The translations under genes were made by a program, and so were the position numbers. The notes beneath the pieces were generated by a model that ran no database searches, had not been told where the DNA came from, and worked only from the letters and a program-made list of their open reading frames with translations. From positions 1 through 34,534 of the forward strand of contig JAUNKJ010000003.1 in the NCBI GenBank assembly GCA_030532785.1: 34,534 nucleotides of DNA, in the 5' to 3' direction. This document shows, piece after piece, positions 30,119-34,534 of the stretch. Numbering within the stretch: position 1 is the stretch's first letter; each line of letters begins with the position of its first letter. The stretch comes from Cardiobacteriaceae bacterium. GTDB lineage: Bacteria > Pseudomonadota > Gammaproteobacteria > Cardiobacteriales > Cardiobacteriaceae.

Positions 30119-30871
30119 TCAGTAAACCACTTTTTTGCCGTAGCTTTCGATGATGTCGCGGATGGCGTGTACCGTTTCCTTGGGCGGGGGGTGGACGCCC
30201 GCGAGTTGGTAGGTGTCGCCAGAGAGCGCCCATTTGTGCGCGCCGAGTTCGTGGTAGGGGAGGAGTTCGACGTCTTGCACGTTGTCCATGGGGGCGATGA
30301 ATTGCCCGAGGCGGTGCGCGGAGTCGGGGTCGTCGCTGTAGCCGGGGACGATGACGTAGCGCACGCGCGTTGTCTGGCCGCGTGCGGCGAGGTATTCGGC
30401 AAAGCGCAGGGTGCGGGTGTTGGGGACGCCGACGAGGGTTTTGTGGATGTCGGGGTTGAGTTGCTTGAGGTCGAGCATGACGAGGTCGGTGTGGTCGAGC
30501 AGTTCGTCAAGGGTTTTCGTGTATTGGCGCGCGTAGCCGTTGGTGTCGAGGCAGGTGTGGATGCCGTAGGCTTTGCAGGCGGCAAACCAGTCGCGCACGA
30601 ATTCGGCTTGCAGCAGGGGTTCGCCGCCCGATGCGGTGACGCCGCCGCCGCTGGCCTTGAAGTAGAAGCGGTAGGAGATGACTTTTTGCATGAGGTCGTC
30701 GACGGTGACTTCTTGCGATTTGTCGGTTTTCATGTCCCAGGTGTCGCGGTTGTGGCAGTAGAGGCAGCGCATGAGGCAGCCTTGCAGGAAGGCGACAAAG
30801 CGGATGCCGGGGCCGTCAACGGTGCCGCCGGTTTCGAGGGAGTGGATGATGCCGGTGGTTTTTTGTTTCAT
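30119..30871 (-). CDS. pflA: Pyruvate formate-lyase activating enzyme (radical SAM)
   Basis: A 250-residue radical-SAM enzyme that creates the glycyl radical of pyruvate formate-lyase. The opening [25 protein letters not shown] leads into the cluster motif CLMRCLYC (Cys-x3-Cys-x2-Cys) and [27 protein letters not shown] and [10 protein letters not shown] are typical of PflA. The length matches E. coli PflA (246). It lies downstream of pflB on the same strand, but a terminator and a 386-bp block of repeats separate them, so it needs its own promoter or read-through. The ATG at 30871 has only a weak ribosome site. Confidence 0.96.
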   Translation of the reverse strand: MKQKTTGIIHSLETGGTVDGPGIRFVAFLQGCLMRCLYCHNRDTWDMKTDKSQEVTVDDLMQKVISYRFYFKASGGGVTASGGEPLLQAEFVRDWFAACKAYGIHTCLDTNGYARQYTKTLDELLDHTDLVMLDLKQLNPDIHKTLVGVPNTRTLRFAEYLAARGQTTRVRYVIVPGYSDDPDSAHRLGQFIAPMDNVQDVELLPYHELGAHKWALSGDTYQLAGVHPPPKETVHAIRDIIESYGKKVVY

Positions 30872-30881
30872 GTTTGGTGTG

Positions 30882-30961
30882 AAAATAGTAGTTTTTTACC
30901 ATGACAAAGCGCTTATGGTGAGAAATTTTCTCATGATAAGCGCTTGGTGCTGAGAAAAAAT
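30882..30961 (+). repeat. AAGCGCTT palindromic repeat, copy 16
   Basis: Left end AAAATAGTAGTTTTTTACCA, octamers 31 bp apart, and right end GCTGAGAAAAAATGATGG. It lies directly upstream of pflA. Confidence 0.87.
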
Positions 30962-30972
30962 GATGGTGGTGT

Positions 30973-31061
30973 GTAGGTACGGTTAGCGCCAAAGGCGCGT
31001 AACCGTACAAAATGTAATTAAAAATGTACGGTTACGGCGCTGTGCGCCTAACCGTACCTAC
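30973..31061. repeat. Twin-hairpin repeat with GTAGGTACGGTTA inverted ends
   Basis: An 89-bp unit with perfect 13-bp terminal inverted repeats, the same element as at 7282-7372. The inner hairpins are GCGCCAAAGGCGC and GGCGCTGTGCGCC, and the spacer is AT-rich. Confidence 0.82.
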
Positions 31062-31073
31062 AAGCGCTTCGCG

Positions 31074-31126
31074 CCGGTGGGTTGACACCCACCCTACCAA
31101 ACGGTGGGCTGAAGCCCACCCTACGG
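31074..31126. repeat. Two GGTGGG-type hairpin repeats
   Basis: GGTGGGTTGACACCCACC followed by GGTGGGCTGAAGCCCACC and CTACGG. These are the unit types seen at 7241 and 26948, placed side by side. Confidence 0.7.
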
Positions 31127-31180
31127 TGGCTATGTGAGTATTGATCCCCCTCTCTGCTCCGCAGCTCTTCGAGTCCCCAA

Positions 31181-31202
31181 CCCCTCCCCCGTGGGGGAGG
31201 GG
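31181..31202. repeat. C/G-rich perfect hairpin
   Basis: CCCCTCCCCC-gt-GGGGGAGGGG, a 10-bp perfect stem without a T run. It belongs to neither of the other repeat families in the window. Confidence 0.7.
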
Positions 31203-31219
31203 CTTGTATTGTGGAGCAA

Positions 31220-31244
31220 AAAAGCCGGGCGTTGCCCGGCTTTT
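31220..31244. terminator. Rho-independent terminator of pflB
   Basis: AAAAGCCGGGC-gtt-GCCCGGCTTTT, 13 bases past the pflB stop on the minus strand. Confidence 0.88.
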
Positions 31245-31257
31245 GCGTGGGGATGTG

Positions 31258-33540
31258 TTACATGGTTTCCGTGAAGGTTCGGGTGATGACGTCCATTTGC
31301 TGCTCTTTGGTGAGCGAGTTGAAGCGCACGGCGTAGCCGGAGACGCGGATGGTGAGCTGTGGGTACAGTTCCGGGTCGTTCATGGCTTCGACGAGCATTT
31401 CGCGGTTGAGGACGTTGACGTTCAGGTGTTGGCCGCCTTCAAAGTCGCCGTCGTGGTGGAAGTAGCCGTCCATGAGGCCGGCGAGGTTGGCCTGGCGGGT
31501 GGCGTCGTCTTTGCCGAGGGCGCCGGGGATGATGGAGAAGGTGTAGGAGATGCCGTCTTTGGCGTAGGCAAAGGGCAGTTTGGCGACCGAGCTTAACGAG
31601 GCGACGGCGCCGTTGACGTCGCGGCCGTGCATGGGGTTGGCACCGGGGCCAAAGGGTGCGCCGGCGCGGCGGCCGTCCGGGGTGTTGCCGGTTTTCTTGC
31701 CGTAGACGACGTTGGAGGTGATGGTGAGGACCGATTGCGTCGGGGTGGCGTTGCGGTAGGTGGGGTGGGTCGCGACTTTTTTCATGAAGCGTTCCACGAG
31801 GTCGCAGGCGATTTGGTCGACGCGGTCGTCGTTGTTGCCGAATTGCGGGTATTCGCCTTCGATTTCAAAGTCGATGGCAATGCCGTTTTCGTCGCGTACC
31901 GGGCGTACTTTGGCGTATTTGATGGCGGAGAGGGAGTCGGCGGCAACCGAAAGTCCGGCGATGCCGCAGGCCATGGTGCGGTGTACGTCGCGGTCATGCA
32001 GTGCCATGAGCGCTGCTTCGTAGCTGTATTTGTCGTGCATGTAGTGGATGCAGTTCAAGGCGGTGACGTATTGGGTGGCGAGCCAGTCCATGAAGCTGTC
32101 CATGCGCTTCATCACGGTGTCGTAGTCGAGGATTTCGTCGGCAATCGGTGCTTCTTTGGGGCCGACCTGTTCCTTGGATTTTTCATCGACGCCGCCGTTG
32201 ATGGCGTAGAGCAGGGTTTTCGCGAGGTTGGCGCGCGCGCCGAAGAATTGCATGTGTTTGCCGACGACCATGGGGCTGACGCAGCAGGCGATGGCGTAGT
32301 CGTCGCTGTCGAAGTCGGGGCGCATGAGGTCGTCGTTTTCGTATTGCACGGAGGAGGTGTCGATGGAGACTTTGGCGCAGAAGTGTTTGAAGGCTTGCGG
32401 CAGTTGCTCCGACCAGAGGATGGTCATGTTCGGCTCGGGCGAGGGGCCCATGTTGTAGAGGGTGTGCATGAAGCGGAAGCTGGTTTTGGTGACGAGTGTT
32501 CTGCCATCGAGACCCATGCCGCCGATGGATTCGGTCGCCCAGATGGGGTCGCCGGAGAAGAGCTGGTCGTATTCCGGGGTGCGCAGGAAGCGCACCATGC
32601 GCAGTTTCATGACGAGGTGGTCGATCATTTCCTGCGCTTCGCTTTCGCTGATGACGCCGTTTTTGAGATCGCGTTCGAGGTAGATGTCGAGGAAGGTGGA
32701 GACGCGGCCAAAGCTCATCGCCGCGCCGTTTTGCGATTTGACGGCGGCGAGATAGGCGAAATATGTCCATTGCACCGCTTCGCGCGCGGTTTTCGCCGGT
32801 TGCGAGATGTCGAAGCCGTAGCTCGCGGCCATTTCTTTCATTTGGCCAAGCGCTTTGTGTTGCTCGACGATTTCTTCGCGCAGGCGGATGGTGGCTTCCA
32901 AATCTTTGCCCGCTTCGAGGTCGGCTTGCAGGGAGTTGAATTGCGCGACTTTGTCGGCCATCAGGCGGTCAATGCCGTAGAGGGCGACACGGCGGTAATC
33001 GCCGATGATGCGGCCACGGCCGTAGGCATCGGGCAGACCGGTCAAGACGCCGGATTTGCGGCAGCGGCGGATGTCGGGGGTGTAGACGTCGAATACGCCC
33101 TGGTTGTGGGTTTTGCGGTATTCGGAGAAGATTTTTTCAACGTCCGGGTTCAGCGGGGTGTCGTAGATTTTGCAGGAATCCATGACCATTTTCAGGCCGC
33201 CAAAGGGCATGATGGCGCGCTTCAGCGGTTCGTCGGTTTGCAGGCCGACGATGGTTTCCAGGTCTTTGTCGATGTAACCGGCGGCGTGGCTGGTGATGCT
33301 GGAAACGATTTGTGAATCAATCTTGTAGGGGGCTTTGGTGCGGTTTTCGACCTTGATGCCTTCCATCACTTCGTCCCACAGTTTCGTGGTCGCCTTGGTC
33401 GCAGGTGCCAGGAATTCATCACCGCCTTCGTAGGGGGTGTAGTTTTTCTGGATGAAGTCGCGCACGTCGATGGTGGTTTCCCAGTCGCCGGCGATGAAGT
33501 CGCGCCAGGCGTCGGGGCGGGTGTCGGTTTTGGTCAGCAT
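31258..33540 (-). CDS. pflB: Formate C-acetyltransferase (pyruvate formate-lyase)
   Basis: A 760-residue glycyl-radical enzyme that splits pyruvate with CoA into acetyl-CoA and formate during anaerobic growth. The adjacent active-site cysteines are in [15 protein letters not shown] and the radical glycine is in [12 protein letters not shown] (Gly735, 26 residues from the end), as in E. coli PflB (759 residues). The N-terminus [28 protein letters not shown] is typical. The AGGAGA site is eight bases before the ATG. The formate channel gene focA is not adjacent; mtnN lies upstream, 181 bp away on the same strand. I see no clear FNR box in that gap. Confidence 0.98.
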   Translation of the reverse strand: MLTKTDTRPDAWRDFIAGDWETTIDVRDFIQKNYTPYEGGDEFLAPATKATTKLWDEVMEGIKVENRTKAPYKIDSQIVSSITSHAAGYIDKDLETIVGLQTDEPLKRAIMPFGGLKMVMDSCKIYDTPLNPDVEKIFSEYRKTHNQGVFDVYTPDIRRCRKSGVLTGLPDAYGRGRIIGDYRRVALYGIDRLMADKVAQFNSLQADLEAGKDLEATIRLREEIVEQHKALGQMKEMAASYGFDISQPAKTAREAVQWTYFAYLAAVKSQNGAAMSFGRVSTFLDIYLERDLKNGVISESEAQEMIDHLVMKLRMVRFLRTPEYDQLFSGDPIWATESIGGMGLDGRTLVTKTSFRFMHTLYNMGPSPEPNMTILWSEQLPQAFKHFCAKVSIDTSSVQYENDDLMRPDFDSDDYAIACCVSPMVVGKHMQFFGARANLAKTLLYAINGGVDEKSKEQVGPKEAPIADEILDYDTVMKRMDSFMDWLATQYVTALNCIHYMHDKYSYEAALMALHDRDVHRTMACGIAGLSVAADSLSAIKYAKVRPVRDENGIAIDFEIEGEYPQFGNNDDRVDQIACDLVERFMKKVATHPTYRNATPTQSVLTITSNVVYGKKTGNTPDGRRAGAPFGPGANPMHGRDVNGAVASLSSVAKLPFAYAKDGISYTFSIIPGALGKDDATRQANLAGLMDGYFHHDGDFEGGQHLNVNVLNREMLVEAMNDPELYPQLTIRVSGYAVRFNSLTKEQQMDVITRTFTETM

Positions 33541-33721
33541 GGGGTTCTCTCCTGAGTCTTGAATTCACATTTTGCCAGCGCAGGGCTGGGAACAGCGGAT
33601 ATTGTAAAATTTTTATAAATATTTTGGAACAAGTTTCGTATTTTATTATTGTGATGGCCGGGAAAGTTATGGTGCAGTATTTTAAAACAGCTATGGTTTT
33701 TCGATTGGTTTACCAATTGCT
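33541..33721. other. pflB upstream region
   Basis: AT-rich non-coding DNA without an AAGCGCTT repeat. A possible -10 (TACAAT, minus strand 33606-33601) lacks a good -35. A short dyad ATTGG-TTTA-CCAAT at about 33704-33717 lies just past the mtnN stop and may be a weak hairpin. Confidence 0.35.
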
Positions 33722-34420
33722 TCACGACAGCGCTGCCGTCAATGCCAATACCATGCGCGCCGATTGGTGTCCGGCCTGGGCGACGAATTCGTCGAAGCTG
33801 ATGTCGGCTTTTTCATCGGCATGGTCGGAAATCGCGCGGATGACGACGCAGGGGGTGGCGAGTTGGTGGCAGGTCTGGGCGATGGCGGCGGCTTCCATTT
33901 CCACGGCGAGGACGTCGGGAAAATCGGCGCGGATGCGCGCGACTTTGTCTTGATGATCAATGAATTGGTCGCCGGATACGATGAGGCCGTGATGCACGTC
34001 GGCGCCTTCAAAATGGCTGGCGGCGATGACGGCGGCAGTGCCGAGGTCGGGGTCGGCGGGGTAGCGTTGCGGCAGGCGTGGCACTTGTCCCACGGCGTAG
34101 CCGAAGGCGCGGACGTCAACGTCGTGGTGCGCGGTGTGGCTAGCGATGACGACGTCGCCGATGTGGACGTTTTCGCCGAGGCCGCCAGCGCTGCCGGTGT
34201 TGATGACGGCGCGCGGCTGGTATTTGGCGATGACGTGGGCGGTGGCGATGGCGGCGTTGACTTTGCCGATGCCGCTTTCGATGACCAGCAGTTCGTGTGC
34301 GCCGTAGCCGCCGCGCAGGATGCGCAGGTGGCGGAAGCGTTCTTCGCGCGGGGCGTCGAGCGCCTGGGCAAGGTCGTGGATTTCCTGGGGCATGGCGGCA
34401 ATGACGGCGATGGCGGACAT
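33722..34420 (-). CDS. mtnN: 5'-methylthioadenosine/S-adenosylhomocysteine nucleosidase
   Basis: A 232-residue nucleosidase that removes adenine from methylthioadenosine, S-adenosylhomocysteine and 5'-deoxyadenosine, the last being a by-product of radical-SAM enzymes such as PflA and NrdG encoded nearby. Signature segments are IAVIAAMPQEI at the start, VIESGIGKVNAAIATAHVI, NTGSAGGL, GDQFI, the substrate-binding EMEAAAIAQTC and the catalytic-Asp segment AISDHADE. The ATG at 34420 has an AAGGAAA site; a start five codons earlier is possible but lacks one. The repeat upstream (34443-34532) fills the visible promoter region. Confidence 0.95.
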   Translation of the reverse strand: MSAIAVIAAMPQEIHDLAQALDAPREERFRHLRILRGGYGAHELLVIESGIGKVNAAIATAHVIAKYQPRAVINTGSAGGLGENVHIGDVVIASHTAHHDVDVRAFGYAVGQVPRLPQRYPADPDLGTAAVIAASHFEGADVHHGLIVSGDQFIDHQDKVARIRADFPDVLAVEMEAAAIAQTCHQLATPCVVIRAISDHADEKADISFDEFVAQAGHQSARMVLALTAALS

Positions 34421-34442
34421 GTTTTTCCTTTTCAAAAATGGG

Positions 34443-34532
34443 TCAAAAATAATGGTTTTTTACCATGATGAAGCGCTTTTGATGAGAAATTTTTGCATGA
34501 TAAGCGCTTAGTGATGGGAACATTTCTCATTC
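34443..34532 (+). repeat. AAGCGCTT palindromic repeat, copy 17
   Basis: Left end CAAAAATAATGGTTTTTTAC, octamers 31 bp apart, and right end GATGGGAACATTTCTCATT, at the end of the window. Confidence 0.87.
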
Positions 34533-34534
34533 AT

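Noticed and set aside
33541-33721. FNR or ArcA box upstream of pflB
   Set aside because: No 5-4-5 TTGAT/ATCAA dyad is visible. The ATTGG-TTTA-CCAAT dyad has the wrong half-sites and lies beside the mtnN stop.
1019-34532. AAGCGCTT sites as operators of a LacI/GalR-family sugar regulator (TGAAGCGCTTCA resembles such operators)
   Set aside because: 33 octamers in 17 paired elements next to unrelated genes, in repeat context and with conserved flanks, fit a dispersed repeat better than a regulon. Not excluded for a single copy.
1-34534. Known DNA uptake sequences (Neisseria GCCGTCTGAA dialects, Pasteurellaceae AAGTGCGGT or ACAAGCGGT)
   Set aside because: I saw no enriched exact copies of any of these. 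AAGCGCTT also appears a few times in genes, but there it fits codon use and I could not test enrichment.
1-34534. CRISPR array
   Set aside because: The repeats are dispersed singly between genes and there is no series of equal repeats with unique spacers.
1-34534. tRNA or rRNA genes
   Set aside because: No cloverleaf with the usual GGTTCGA-type arm and no rRNA signature was seen on either strand.

Overview
The window reads as chromosomal DNA of a facultatively anaerobic, fermentative gammaproteobacterium. Genes have roughly 55-60% G+C. It carries pyruvate formate-lyase with its activase, a class III (oxygen-sensitive) ribonucleotide reductase, a quinol-dependent nitric oxide reductase, MetE, PBP1C and NrdR-, MetR- and FNR-type operators. 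A member of the Cardiobacteriaceae is my best guess, but nothing in the sequence proves it. Most intergenic gaps carry one family of short palindromic repeats built on the octamer AAGCGCTT (17 copies) plus several other hairpin repeats, giving a very repeat-punctuated chromosome.

Layout. 1-1005: 3' part of an OmpA-type cell-wall-anchoring protein. 1172-1725: parDE-type toxin-antitoxin pair. 1726-2216: repeats and a relic of an antitoxin gene. 2217-2921: AT-rich secreted protein with an 11-C tract just after the signal peptide, a likely phase-variation switch. 3214-3874: second toxin-antitoxin pair (RelE/HigB-like toxin, HTH antitoxin). 4091-6370: metE behind a MetR box. 6615-7049: very AT-rich orphan gene. 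7050-7637: a pile of hairpin repeats. 7638-9859: phosphodiester glycosidase-like protein overlapping Ppx/GppA. 10023-13617 (minus): lactonase, Fe-alcohol dehydrogenase and succinate-semialdehyde dehydrogenase, matching the gamma-butyrolactone (blc/att) pathway. 13729-14214 (minus): free methionine sulfoxide reductase. 14486-16777: norB behind an FNR/DNR-like box. 16925-18533: a putative lipoprotein and a J-domain-like/pilin-like chimera. 18594-18609: a parS-like site between convergent genes. 18632-20903 (minus): nrdG-nrdD behind two NrdR boxes. 21128-23182: pbpC. 23343-24386: butanediol dehydrogenase-like enzyme. 24574-26783 (minus): qmcA, a 26-residue ORF, a Sel1-repeat gene and nfeD. 27080-28771 (minus): YfbK-like VWA protein. 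28955-30058: Fic protein. 30119-33540 (minus): pflA and pflB. 33722-34420 (minus): mtnN.

How the genes fit together. Anaerobic life is served by pflAB, nrdDG and norB. The methionine/SAM cycle is served by metE, mtnN and msrC. Lactone, GHB and succinate-semialdehyde use is served by the blc-like genes, and envelope upkeep by OmpA, PBP1C and QmcA/NfeD. The most unusual items are the AAGCGCTT repeat family (including a copy that encodes the N-terminus of PBP1C), the membrane-anchored pilin-like chimera, the poly-C switch, the parS-like site and the coupled micro-ORF in the qmcA operon. All family assignments come from reading the protein sequences by eye; no database search was run.
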